A DNA stretch of 64,000 nt from Spirodela intermedia (Eukaryota > Streptophyta > Magnoliopsida > Alismatales > Araceae), in contig LR746277.1 of assembly GCA_902729315.2 (NCBI GenBank), positions 1,803,001-1,867,000 of the forward strand, in the 5' to 3' direction. How positions within the stretch are numbered: the first letter of the stretch is position 1; every line of letters starts with the position of its first letter. This document shows, one piece after another, positions 21,885 to 34,200 of the stretch. The translations under genes and the position numbers were made by a program. Under the pieces are notes generated by a model. The model was given only the letters and a program-made list of their open reading frames with translations. It was not told the DNA's origin and searched no databases.

Positions 21885-24735
21885 AGGAAGAACCTGTAAT
21901 AAGATGTGCAGCCATTGTCTCCAGTACAACATTTTTTGAGAGGCAATTAGAGAAAATGGATCAGCAAAAAAATGTCTTCAATTAAAACAAGCATTTTAAG
22001 ATGATGATTGAGGATGTTTATCATAATCCACATTGGTATCCTTAGTTTTCATGTAAGGAATTAAATGGCCAACAAAGTACTTCAATTCAAGTTGAGAAAC
22101 ACAAGGATTTCTATGAATTCCCAATAATGGTTCCAAAAGTAAAAGACTAAAATTGTAAGTTTACATTCTAGATTCCTAAAACTATTTAGCTTAATAGTTA
22201 CCAGCCAAAGGATAAAGATTACTCATTGCTTGATTCGTTCATATGGAGAAAAGAGTGTTTCAGCTAGACTAGTTGTTATATGAAAAAAATCTGCATCACC
22301 ATCCACCAAATTATTTTTTTCCATTTTTTTTTCAATTCCATGAATCACGAACACAAGATGCCCACCTGCCTCTGAGGATTTAATAAAAGCATATTAACAT
22401 CAACATTAGGAAATATGGTGTTTAAGAAGATTGTTGGGATAACAAACAAAGATGTCTTGATGTTTAAGACCATCTTGAAAAGTGTCTCAAAAGAATAACT
22501 AAGGCATATATATCTAGTAAGCCGATTCATATGAACAGTGAACAACAACGACAATGTTTTAACTTTACTGATAATAGAAATTTCACTTCACTGGAAAAAT
22601 TATAAAACACTATTTGTCTCAGTGGATTAAGACAGTTGTCCTTTCACTGTGAACTTTTCTGATCAAACAAGGTGAATCCACATCATTGTATTTTGTTTAC
22701 TAGTTAATAACTTTTTTTTCTTTTTGATTTGTAATATATTTGAGAGTAGTAGAGAAGTCTGATCTCCACAAACTATGATTGTAATTAAAGCTTATACTGA
22801 TCAAACTTAAATTTATAAATTTGAGATTAACTCAAGAACATTATATGAAATATTAGTAAATATTCAGCTCAATAGCATGGATAGTTAGAAATTCAAATTA
22901 ATTATTCCAAAGATGTAATCAAGAAGTATGAATATTAAGGTGAGATAATTAGAGAAAGGTACTTGGTTTCACTTTAGAGATCACGATGAAGGCATTTTCA
23001 CAATGAATATGACGAGACATTAACATTGGAAAAAGAAAATAAGAGGTTAATTATCCAATACATAGTCCTTTATATAAGATTTCGAGTTCAAGACTTAGAA
23101 ATATTTATCAAGGTACACTAAAATTTAATGATTGAATTGTGATCTTCAACATATATAAAATAAATAGAAATAAAAGTAAAAAGGGTAAAAAGGGAGATAG
23201 ATGGACTCCAAAGATATGTTTTTAGAGCAAAGAGAATGAGAGAGAACAAATCTCTCAAGAAGCTCGAAATGTTCTAAGATGAACACAACTCTAACTAAGA
23301 AAGATCTCATGAGACATGCATGTACTATCGCTGGCTCACTTCTATGAGAATTGAGATGCCCTTAGACAAAAATGTGAAGGGCTATAAGCAATGAAGGAGA
23401 CAATTTCCTTTCCCTTCTTTATTGGTTTCCTTCTTAGATACATGGATGGTTACATCACCTCCTTCATTTAACAATCTTGTCTCACTATGCCACCTACTCT
23501 CTCTTAATTTTCTGCATTAAATAATAAAATTCATGTGAGTTATTTGGAGATAAAAACATACTATTACTTAATCTCATATAAGATAAGATAATATCTCACA
23601 TAGTAAAATATATCTATCCTTTATAACATGCTGACTTTATATATTTATACATAATTGATACCCATTATATGAAAATTAATTAAATCATGATAATAACATT
23701 GTATATTTAATTCAGCATATAAAGCCTACAAAAGATAATTAAAAAGGCCTATATGATTCTAATTATGCAACATGAATAGAATATTATCAAAGTCCTCAAC
23801 AGGAAGAAAAGCTAAGGTCCCTCCATTTTTTGTCTTTTTTCATATTAGATATTGTTCTTCAGATATATAGCGTGAAGATGGTACTTCAAAGTCTTTTGAA
23901 ACTGCTCAACCTTCACTTTGCTCTCATAAGAGCAACTCAAATTTCTCAGCTTCATGTTGGCCGTTATTAGTCTGCTTAAGATGTGATGCACAGTAATACT
24001 CGAGTCTCGAAGTGAAACATTATCATTTTCGGATCGCAAGAAGCATTATTTTCATGTCAAACAAGATAAATAATTATACAGTTATTTATTTACCTCAGCT
24101 CGACTGAGAGAGAGGTGTGAACTACTCCAGAAACAAGCCCCTGCACTCGACATCGACCGAGTCTTAAGGAAGGAAGGTAAAGAGAAATAGAGAACGGCTA
24201 CATTGGAATCCTATCGTGCAATGAGGCCCCACGATACCTGCGTGACTCAAAGGAGGTAGGCAGTGCCAGCGGCTTCCCCTAGTGGCGGCGTTGAGCTAAT
24301 AATCTCGGTGGTGCCAACAACGGATAGTGGAGGAATAGCACCAACAGAGGATCCCCGAGGCGTAGAGAGCCATGTAGGTAGTGAATGGCCACCAGGAGAC
24401 TTCATAAGAAGCAATTAAGATAAGCATAGGTTGCAATATGTCGACTGAAATTGATGCCACTAGCGACACAAGGATGGAGAGGGAGGTGGTGGCCACTGCA
24501 ATCGACCACCACAAACTTGCCACTGCTGTTACCACCTTCCTGATCACCTCCTCTGCAGCCTTGCAACCAACGAAGATGGAGAGGGAGGTGGTGGGTAAAA
24601 GCCAAAGGTTGCATTGCAATTGGCATCAGATGCAGTAGACATACCTGAAATGAAATCTCTGCTTCTCGCAATCGCAATGGCTCAACTTCTTGCAATTGGC
24701 ATCAAATGCAGTAGATATATCTGAAATGAATCAAT
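21885..24735. other. AT-rich intergenic region next to the array
   Basis: No gene is recognised. Several short open frames lack family motifs. 23400-24060 contains AT-rich simple stretches. 24430-24600 has two diverged copies of 'gatggagagggaggtggtgg'. The blocks at about 24608-24653 and 24693-24729 share 'ttgcaattggcatcaratgcagta' and 'cctgaaatgaa'-like sequence, a short direct repeat. Confidence 0.5.
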
Positions 24736-24739
24736 TGGG

Positions 24740-25310
24740 TCAAAGACAAGTCTTGTTCCAATGGTTGTCCCTTCACTTTAAATTCATAAGTTGAAGAAGA
24801 TAAGTCCCTTGAGTCCACAAGGGGGTGATTCTGAATCAACAGAATCAAGAATATGGTTTCCTTGAGTCCACAAGGGTGCTGGAGTCCACTAGCAGAAGGA
24901 GAGAACTTCCAAAGAAGAAACTCATAAAATTGTATTGAAAAAAAGATAATATGCCTCTAAGGCTACAGGGGATACCTTTAAATGTGCTAAAGAGTTTTGA
25001 TTTGGGTGCCAAGATTTGAATTTCAAATGAAATTTAAATTTAAAATCAAATTTTGACTGAAATTTGAATTTCAAATGAAAATTTAAAATTTGGATAAATT
25101 TTGAATGTAAAATTCAAAAAAAAGATAAATAGATATATGAGCCTAATTTTGTAATTGAGTTAGTTAAGTAAGTGGGCTTTAAGCTGCAATAGTAATAGGC
25201 TTCAAGGTGTATTAAGTAAAGTGAGCTTCAAGCTGCAATAATAATGGACTTCAAGGTGTATCAATATTGGGGTTCATGCTTCTTTAGTCGTGGGCTTCAT
25301 GGTTTAAGAG
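24740..25310 (-). mobile_element. Inverted solo or truncated LTR of the array's retroelement family
   Basis: Read on the minus strand, this region follows the LTR at 5345-5899 nearly end to end. It has the 'gggcttca' and 'gtgtatcaatattg' U3 blocks, a TATA-like CATTTAAAGG, then the 'aatacaattttatgag', 'ctccttctgctagtgg', 'ttgattctgttgattcag' and 'gacaaccattgg' blocks. It is diverged by many substitutions, unlike the near-identical array copies. No primer site or gag sequence adjoins it, so it is a solo LTR or a truncated end. Confidence 0.75.
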
Positions 25311-25510
25311 AGAGGAAAGTGAACCTAACCCCCTTTTGGTTTCAGGTTGCTGAGAGAGAGGAAGAGGAGAGAGAACCTATCCTTTTGGTTTCTGGTGATA
25401 GAGGGTGAAAAGGAGGAAAGGGAACCTACCATTTTGGTTTTGGCTGGCAGAGAGAGATAGCTAGAGAGAGTGAGGAAAGGGCACCTAAACCTTTCGGTTT
25501 TGAGTTGTTT
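25300..25510 (+). repeat. Degenerate purine-rich minisatellite, about four units
   Basis: The motif 'gagagaggaaagtgaacctaaccccctttt ggttt' (spaced here) recurs with variation at about 25305, 25355, 25405 and 25460. Each unit has a GA-rich run, then 'gaacctA' and 'ttttggtttt'. Unit length is about 50 bp and variable. It abuts the inverted LTR and may be part of its U3. Confidence 0.6.
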
Positions 25511-25519
25511 TCACCTCAT

Positions 25520-27640
25520 GAAAGGTCAGGCGATCCCACTTAGCTCTCCACGCCATGTATAGCTGTTGATAATGGCTAAGCGGCGTGGGAGTCGGTGCTT
25601 GTTACGGCTCACCTTGGTGACTACACCATCAGGCCTTCGGAAAAATAAAATAAGTTTTGGATACAAAATGTCCAATTCTCTAGGGTTTAAAAAATTAGAA
25701 ATATTTTTAAAAGTGACACTAATTGTGTTTTAACGATAGGCTTAGCCATTTTAATAGACACTCCCTAAATGAGAGGTGAAAGAATTAGTCAACCTCATCA
25801 ACACTATTCGGAGGCCCATTCTATAATAATGGGCCCTTTGGGCTTGGGATCTCTTAGGTCCTGAAGTTAGCTGCAAGGCCCAAACCCAAACTCCAGGAAC
25901 CTAAAGGCCTTTCTCAAATGGGCCTTTCTTTGGGCCCACCATTTGATTCTAGCCAATTGATATGCTATATTCAGAAGGAGAAGAGAGAAATGGGCCTTGG
26001 GCCAGCCCAGTGGATGGTTCTCTTGAACTTTGGGCCTAAAAGACGTCTAGGGGGCTATGCAGATTCTCTTATATGACTTTCTTATTCTGGGCCATGTTGG
26101 GCTTTTCAGGGAACTCAAACCCATTTGTACCTAAGTATGTCCCACCAGTAATACAATAAATATATAAAACACATTATAACAATTTCAGACAATCTAACTG
26201 TAGAGTGCAGTGGGTCAGATGAGTATAGGGCCTAAGTCTTCTCTTGAGGCCAAAAGTATAGTCTGATTCATACATAGGCTAATGACTTGAAATGGTCCAT
26301 CTTAGATGGCCCAAAACTTACCTTCTCCTTTCTCTCACTCTTCTACATGGATATGATATCAAGAAATGCGAGAACACAAGAAGAGTAGGTTTGAAGTGGA
26401 AGATAGATGATAGAGTCATTGACCATCAACTTGAAGATAATCCATTCGGTGAGTAATGGATTTATCAATGAGATCATGAGCATAATTGTTGATTAACTCT
26501 TCTGCAAAGTTGTCTACATTGAAGTATTGAAGGATGCAGATAATAATGACACAAAGCAGAAGAATGAGATTTTACTTTAGTGTTATCCTCATTTGATCCA
26601 AGAAGAAGGCATTGAAATCAATCTAAATGCCATGTAAAAGACATTATAAAATGGAGACAGATTTCTCAAAAAAATTGTTAGAGGCACTGCTCTTGTGCCA
26701 TATAGTATTACTGATTAAGAAATATTTGTTTTTCAGGTGATATTCATTGATTATTCTTGGGTGACCATATAAGATGGTGTGGTGGGATAGATGAAGTTGA
26801 AATGTTTTTGTGTTATATATTGTGACGTTCTGCATACCAGTCTGTTGATAGGAAGGTATTGAGTTTGTTATTGTCAATGGTGAATGGTGATCCTAAGGAT
26901 ATATCAAGAATGACATGGGGATAGTAATATATGTGGTGATTTCAATGACAATTTTGGTGGCATTGTTGTAAAATAGTCCAACAAGATTAAGATAATTTTC
27001 AATAGAATGAGAGACAAAGGCCCAAAAGTCTAAAGGCATCAAAGAAATTATTTATATTGTTTTTTTGTTGAAATTCAAAAAATTCAAATCATTGATCTTA
27101 CAATAATTTTTTTTCTATCCTTAAAAGATTATTGAAATTTTGCTTCAAGGGTTGCATTCATAAATCACGAAGACTAATATTTTGGAGATGAAGGGGAGTA
27201 AGTTTGCAGGATTCGTGGGTGTTTGACTAGTTTGGATTTAACTCTAAGATTTTTCAGACGAATATCCTCTACTCTTTTGGTCTTCCGAGAAGTATGGGTT
27301 GGCTGAATAGATGTCTCCTTGGGCCAATAGGTCTTAGTTAGTACTTGGGTGCTACGGGAGGAGTGTGTTACTGGCTTAGGGGATTTTGGTACTCTTTCCG
27401 GAAGAGAGGTAGTCTCCATGGCCGGTGGAGTGGCAATTGATCCATAAATATTAGAATTAATGTTTATTAATCCATATGATGACAACATTACCTATAATTT
27501 GTCTTCTATCAAACTAGATTTAATTGTAATTTAGTTAAACATATTTTAAAAGACGTATATTTGTAAAAATATGATCGTTTCTGTAAAATTACTGGCATTT
27601 CAGGCGGAGTAGAGAGATGGATTCGACTTCTGAGCTTCCT
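25520..27640. other. Intergenic region, no recognised gene
   Basis: 25770-26120 is rich in GGCCC and GGGCC words ('tgggcccaccattt', 'gggcctttctttgggccc'), a pattern often seen in plant repeats. A minus-strand open frame of 104 codons at 27174-27488 has Ser, Pro and Lys-rich composition and no motif I recognise. The last 300 bp should contain the promoter of the gene at 27907, but no convincing TATA box is visible. Confidence 0.4.
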
Positions 27641-27867
27641 ATGATTTTATGAGTCGGAGAACGCTGCTTACAGCTCAATTCACGATTTTGTTGGTCGCAC
27701 TCTTGTCGGTCTTCACACCCGCAGTTTCTCCTGTCTTGCCCCCCAATCCACGCCAACTGCTCCCGGGAGAAGCATATAGAGGTAGCACTGCTGACGCGGC
27801 TGGTCCCTCCGCAAACTTAAACGGCGGGAGAAAACTGGTAGTTTTCTTCTCTTTTTGGGGAAGAAGG

Positions 27868-27906
27868 GGGGAAGAGAGAGAGAGCGAGACAGAGAGAGAG
27901 AGAGAG
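27868..27906 (+). repeat. GA-rich microsatellite in the 5' leader
   Basis: An interrupted (GA)n tract ends directly at the chosen ATG at 27907. Such tracts are common in plant 5' untranslated regions. In-frame translation through it gives a low-complexity Arg-Glu run. Confidence 0.75.
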
Positions 27907-30436
27907 ATGAGCGTGTTGGGGCGTCGTCTGGCGGGCACGGAGGGTGCCTACTTCCTTCGGGAATCCAAGAACGCTGCCGGGCGCCTCGCCGCTCAAAATA
28001 AGAAGGGCACTGGCAACAGCAAGCCCTCCGTCGGGGTTATCGTCGGGGGTGCGGCGGCGGAGAACTTGGCTGATGTACTTCCGGAGGTCCTTCGCCATTC
28101 CATTCCGCTTCGCCCCGAGCAGGACGTCGTCTCCTCTTCCTTAGCCGAAGGTTGCAAATGGACCCTGGGCAACGACGTGCCTGCCTCTTTTCCGCGACAG
28201 GGAGGCGCGATGAATCCTCTGAGGGAGTACGTTTCTCTCCCTCAGGTCACCCTCGGCCCCAAAAGGTCTGTTCTTTCTCTCTCTCGGTCTCTCTTATTCG
28301 CTCGCTATCGCATACATGATGTTAGTTTGATGGTTGTTAGATGGCGATTGCCCGATGGAGAGAGCTCTATCTTGGCCTCCACCGCAAACGAGCTGAGGAG
28401 AGACAGGTACCCAGAACCTGTGGACTTCGAGAAGCTGAAGGCTGCCGCTGCAGGGTTGTCGCAGAGTATCTTCCTTTTTCCCAATTTGCTTATTTTGCTT
28501 TCTTCTGTCTGAAGACGTTTTTGGAGACCTGTTGATCTTTTTCGTGTCAGCCCTGTTTCTCGTCCTGTCCATCAAGTTTTGAGCTATCGCCGGTAATTTC
28601 TTGTAGCTTGTTCTCTAAATTAGTTCTCAAATGAAATATTAACGAATGTTTTGATCATAGTGTTTCTCAAGGCCGACGCAGCATAAATCGCTAAGTAACT
28701 ACCATAAGATGTCAGGAGACATGCAATATGCTTCATTTAGACCTAGTGGACGCAAATGATTCTATCTTGTCTAGATTTTCCTGTCAGAGTGAGAGGAAGG
28801 GACAGTGAATGCTATTTGGCAATATCATGCAATCTCTTAGTAAACACTATTGCCAAATCTATGCTGATGTTAAGGAGGATTTTCGCAAAAAACATGTTAC
28901 TAAAAATAGTAAAAGACGCTCACACGTGAAGAGTGAATTAATTTTTGGCAAAAAAGTCCATTTTTATACTCAACAAGGTGCCGTGGAACCCCTATGATTG
29001 TTGATGAATAGAACGTTGGCAATGTCATGGAGAGTTTTTGTCGAATTGAAATATGATTTTTGTTTGGACCTAAAAATAGAAAAGGTTCTGGGAATTCTTA
29101 TATGTCGTTGACTTCAAATGTATGTTGTTGAGTCATTTTGCTGAAGCTGAGTAAGAACTTGAAGAATTGGCTGTCTACCAATTGTGGAACTTATCGAGAT
29201 GAAAAAGGGAAGCAAGAAGGAGAAATATCTTCATTAATGCTCAGGAAAGATGAAGATGATTCACTTTTAGTAGGATATGGAGGATAGCTTCTATTTCATC
29301 ACATTTTTGGTGAATAATTGAAGATGTAGCCAAAATGTCATTTTATTTTCCGATCAAGGAGTATATGATACATAAGTAAGAGTAGAAATAATGTTTCTGT
29401 GCCACCTGCCGATATGACCCCTACATATCCCTGTGGATTAAGGATGGAGTATTTGTACGAACAGAAGAATTTAATCCAAAAAACGCAATCATTTTTTTTT
29501 TCATGCCCAAGAAAGTGCTGTCTTACCAGGGTCTTGGTTGATAATAATAGTAAAAATAATGTGATTGGGGTGAGCATAAAGAGGATTTATTAATATCCTT
29601 TTGTTTTTTTCAACGATCAGCTTTGAGTATTCCATCTTGTTATGGGCCTGACTTCATCAATTTATAATCTTGCAACACTTTTCTTATGGTTAATTAAATT
29701 ATTCATAAGTTTTCAGTGATTATGACCTTTTGTTCACCAGACTGGATTTTTATCTGCTTCTTATGTTCCCAGGCAAGCACACTGATGTTTCGTAATTTTA
29801 ATTTTGTTCACAGTTGGAAAGGCATTTGCCATTGCCACTACAGTTGTCCTCGGCGGTGCGACCTCCGTATTTGTTCTTACAGCCTCCAAGCTACATATAC
29901 AGAGCGTAAGTCACTTCGAGTCTCCATTTTAACGCATTTAAAATCGCTCCAGCTGAGGCTAATACCATGCAGATGAGCTGTTTGATTTCATGCCGTGATG
30001 TGGGCGATTTGTGCACTGCGTGCTTTAGCTTCTATATGCGGTCGTGATTGCCCTTTCTTGGACTGATGAATTCGTGCCTAAAATCGGCCTTTTATTTCAG
30101 ACAGATGACGCGAGAGCCAGAGGGCGAGACCTGATTCAGCCGGCTGCTGAGTTCTTCCGAGAGCGGATGGCTCCATTTCGGACATGGGTATTGCTCTTGG
30201 AACCCCCTTTTCCTCTGAGCCAAGCACTTTCTTGGAATCCTTTCCCTCGTTGACCTGGGTTCCCCTCGGGATTTCCGGTGTTTGACTTAGAGGGCGCCCC
30301 TGGAGAGCTTGACTTGCGGTGGTGACTGCAGGCGGAGAACAATTCGACGAAATGGCGTTCCGTCGGAGGGGATGGACCCGAGGAGAAGGAAGTCATCAAG
30401 CAGCTGTCCAAGACGCTGGGACGAAGAGATTTCTAA
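27907..30436 (+). CDS. Unrecognised plant single-span membrane protein, five exons
   Basis: I do not recognise a named family. The exons are 27907-28265, 28341-28465, 29814-29905, 30101-30187 and 30332-30436. All introns are GT..AG and all phases close, giving 768 nt and 255 residues. The amino-terminal 40 residues are basic (MSVLGRRLAG), followed by a GVIVGGAAAENLADVLPEVL stretch, a polar middle with DRYPEPVDFEKLKAAAAGLSQ, one clear hydrophobic helix at about 162-187 (AFAIATTVVLGGATSVFVL) and a charged tail ending TLGRRDF. The likely topology is one transmembrane helix with a soluble tail of about 65 residues. The open frame extends upstream in frame to 27649, but that part runs through a GA microsatellite and looks like leader, so I prefer the ATG at 27907. 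Function is unknown. Confidence 0.85.
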
Positions 30437-30775
30437 GATGTTCTAGTAGATCTTGTCTTAATCTAGTTTGGACCGCTCTGGTCAAATTGTGCCGTGAGAA
30501 AAAAGTCAATCTTGCTTGGTGTTTCTCGCCGTATAATAACAAAAAACTTAATTTTCGAGTGCGGAAAAATCGAAACCTCCAGAGAGAAAATAGGTTAAAA
30601 AATATGCATGTTCCTGACAGCGGATGGGTTCCACGTCAGGAGAGGAGCGAGTTCCGATACCGACCCGTTTCGAGAGTCCTTTATCGTGGAGCATGTTCCT
30701 GCGGGGGAGGTGCAACCTGCAGTATAGTTGACCATTGACCCTTGATAGTACTGTGGAGCCCATAATCCAACCCTG

Positions 30776-30814
<39 letters not shown>

Positions 30815-31242
30815 TCTGGAAGGAGGTAATAGACTGAGATCACTGGCCCCCGAGTCTCCGACAACCTCGCCAGCTAGGGTTTGCCTCCCTCCGTTGGCCA
30901 CGCGCTCGAAAGGGCAACCCGTCAACCTCCCACCCTCCCTGTTCGTCACTGGGGTTTTCCTGGGGATCTTCTCACGTTGTCCGACAGCTCGAGCTGTTCA
31001 GGGACCCCCCCCGAGGGCGGAAGTCGCTGACCGTTCGTACTGTCGGCGTCTGTTCCTGCTTGCGGCTGCGTCGGTGCGTTTCCGACTCTCCTCCTGCTGT
31101 CCCCGTGCCTCGGAGCTTCGTTTACAATGATTCAGCGATTTTGTGGCGTTTCTTCTGTTATCGCGTTGCAGATATCCCTCTATTTCGGTGCTATAGATCC
31201 GGTCGGTCTTCATCTGTGAGAACGGGGAAGAGCGAAGCTGAG
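30437..31242 (+). other. Spacer between the membrane-protein gene and EBS; EBS leader region
   Basis: It holds the 3' end of the upstream gene, a (CT)n tract at 30779-30812, and GC-rich sequence that probably includes the EBS promoter and 5' leader. I see no convincing TATA box and no further gene. Confidence 0.5.
30779..30812 (+). repeat. (CT)n microsatellite upstream of EBS
   Basis: About 17 uninterrupted CT dinucleotides lie roughly 430 bp before the EBS start codon. CT/GA tracts near plant promoters are known binding places for BPC-type GAGA-binding proteins; a role here is inference. Confidence 0.85.
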
Positions 31243-34200
31243 ATGGCGAAGACCAAGCCCGCGAAGAAGGATCTCGAATCCTACACCATTGAAGGCACTA
31301 ATAAGATCGTCAAAGGTAATACCAGAAAGAAAAAAAATCAAATGCTGGTGGCAATGTTGCCCCTGAAAGCTTTCTTCCCTTGTTTTCGTTCCTGTTTTAG
31401 TATCACCTCGTAAATCCAATCCGTTGATTAGAATTTTGAGGCAATCATGCGTTTCTTAATGCTCTCTCCTTTAATGGTTTCTCGGTTTGTTGTCATGGCC
31501 TGCTGCGGGGTGCTATTATGGTTGCAGTGGGGGATTGTGTGCTTATGCGACCGTCAGACACGGACAAGCCACCATATGTGGCGCGCGTGGAGAAGATTGA
31601 GGCTGATAGTCGCAACAATACAAAGGTGAGGGTAAGGTGGTACTATCGGCCAGAGGAGGCAATTGGTGGCCGTCGCCCGTTCCATGGGGCAAAGGAGCTG
31701 TTCCTCTCGGACCATTATGATGTCCAGAGCGCCCACACCATTGAGGGCAAGTGCATCGTTCACTCCTTCAAGAACTATACCAAGCTTGAGAATGTGGGTG
31801 CCGAGGACTATTTCTGCCGCTTTGAGTACAAGGCTGCCACGGGCAGCTTCACCCCTGACAGAGTTGCTGTGTATGTTGACTGCCGTCTTTCTTTATCTTG
31901 CATTATTTTTAGCTCCCCTTCTTTCCCACTTTCTTTGTGGTTGTGATAAACATTACTTTTCTGACTTCCTCTGAAGGTATTGCAAGTGCGAAATGCCTTA
32001 TAACCCTGATGACCTAATGGTCCAGTGCGAGGGCTGCAAGGATTGGTAAACTTTGTAGCTTTACTATTTTATTTTCTTCATGGCTCTCTTAGCAGTCTGC
32101 ATCATCCTCTCTGTTCTTTGGAACGTGAAGGTTTTTGAGTTTGTTTTACTTCTTGGTGGAAAAAATGTTGGTATTGAGCTCTTCAATCTGATACTTTGCC
32201 GCAGAGATACATATTTCACGACTTGTTACTTTTTCCTTTATCGTGAATCCTCATTGAAGATTGTGCTTATCTGTCCTTTATTTGTTTCGATTATTCACAT
32301 TGGATTATGCTCTTCTTTTGTGATATGTAGATCCTTGGTCTTGCTCTTTTATCTCTGGCCTGCTTGATGCTCTTATGGCCCTTCTGAGTAGGATCTCATC
32401 AGTAGTATTTAGGTTTTCATCAGAGTTCTTCTACTTCTCATGAGCTTGATGCAGCATTAGATTAGGTATCTAGTTTTTTTGGTTGGCAGATGTCTTTGTT
32501 GATTCCCATTTGATTTTTCGTTCGTTTGAGGAACCCACTTTTATCCATGCTGCTTCATCCAAATTATCTCATTTCTGTGTGCTGTTTCCTTGTTCATTCT
32601 GGAAAAATCTTTCATTTTTATTTTTATTTTAGTTCATGTCTCGCTATATTCATTGAACTCTCAAAATGTCTGAAGGGTAACTATGCTTACCCATTAGAGT
32701 GGGGATCTGCATTCCTTTAAGGCCTGCACATTTGGGCTTTCATTCTGCCATGGTTATTGTGTAGTGGATTCATAATCACTGCAGCCTGCACGTGAATCGG
32801 GCTCTTGTTTGCCTTACAGAGCGTCCTTCTTCATAAGGGTTCTTAATCATGCTTTTATTCTTCTGTTCTGCATGTCATAATTCGTCCAAAAAGTTTGAGT
32901 TTTGTGACCGTAACTATCAGATGCATACTGATAGTAGTTCTACTGCTTCTTCTTCTCCCCCCTCCCCCCCCCTAATTCTTATGTGATCATTTCCTATATA
33001 ATTGCTTAGAGCATTTCATGAGTAACATTCTGCGCACGCCATCAGGTATTGTTTATCAATTGTACCTGTGAGATAGTATTGATAATTTGAGGCGGTGTAA
33101 ATCAGGTATTGTTTATGGAATAAGCATTGAAAATATGATTTCGGGCTTCGTCCAATGAATAAATGCATTCAAATGCGATGTATTCTGCTTTATTGCGCAG
33201 GACTACATCAGGAATTGTAGGAATCTCTGCAGCCAACTAGCACCTTCATTGCCTCAAATATTTCCCTGGCAGTGGCTTCTTTTACCCAAAACTTCTTGTT
33301 AAAAGGCTTAAGCATCAAAGATTCGTTGAAGTGTCAATGTTTTATTTTTTCTAAATATCTCTTTTTGATGCACACCTTCCAGACAACAGGAAAGCTTTCA
33401 GATCAAGTGTCAACTCTGTAGAGAACGTAAAAAATGCTTTGGACAATTTCATGCAGAACTATAGTCAACACTTTGTAATCAGTTCCCTTGTTTCTTCGGC
33501 ATCTCACCTCTCATAGGCTGTCTAGAGTACGGGGGAAAATTGCCATACAGTACTGCCAGTTCATTAGTGTTTCGTCGTTGTGCCATTGGTTTTGTTCTCA
33601 AGAATACATTTAACAGCCAGGCTATTGTTGTTGCCATAGCTGCAGAACCAAGTTCATGACATATAAAAGCTCATTAATTCCTGGTTGCTCGGTCAGAATA
33701 TATTCGTGAATCACTGATGAACCCAGGATTATTCTTCACGTCAGACCCCGAAAATTCCGTATTTCGATCCTAGATATGCAGGATCTTCAACCCAGGATTA
33801 TTTTTTCTCCGCTTAACTAGAAATTTTTTGCCACTCCATATAAACCTTGTGATTGGGGTTCCTCTCTTCCCCTCTCCTCCTCTCCCCTCAGTCTGTATAT
33901 TGGCTATTACTGCCTTTTGGTAATAAATCATTTCGTCAGTAGATCCCCCTTAGCGTATCTCATCGGCTGCGGTTTTCTCTTATTCTTCTACCTTACTGTG
34001 GAAGTTATTTTATTTTTGGAGGCATAATCCATCAATGGCATCTGATTCTTTGCAAGTTCCAAAGTCTTTGGTGAAAATTTCACCTGTATGATGTAGACTA
34101 TGAGCTTTTTGCAATATATTTAGTAATTTTCCTGATTTTTTTTCCCCGTACAATGTGTGAACTTTCTCATCGATTTTGCTCGTTGGCTAAATGGCAGGTT

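Noticed and set aside
24296-24695. Overlapping frames of about 66-107 codons on both strands
   Set aside because: They overlap each other, follow repeated 'gatggagagggaggtggtgg' words and show no domain.
27174-27488. 104-codon minus-strand frame as a gene
   Set aside because: Low-complexity Ser/Pro/Lys composition and no motif; kept only as a note in the intergenic entry.
30548-31130. Long frames across the CT tract upstream of EBS
   Set aside because: They owe their length to the microsatellite (Ser-Leu or Arg-Glu runs) and GC-rich leader sequence.
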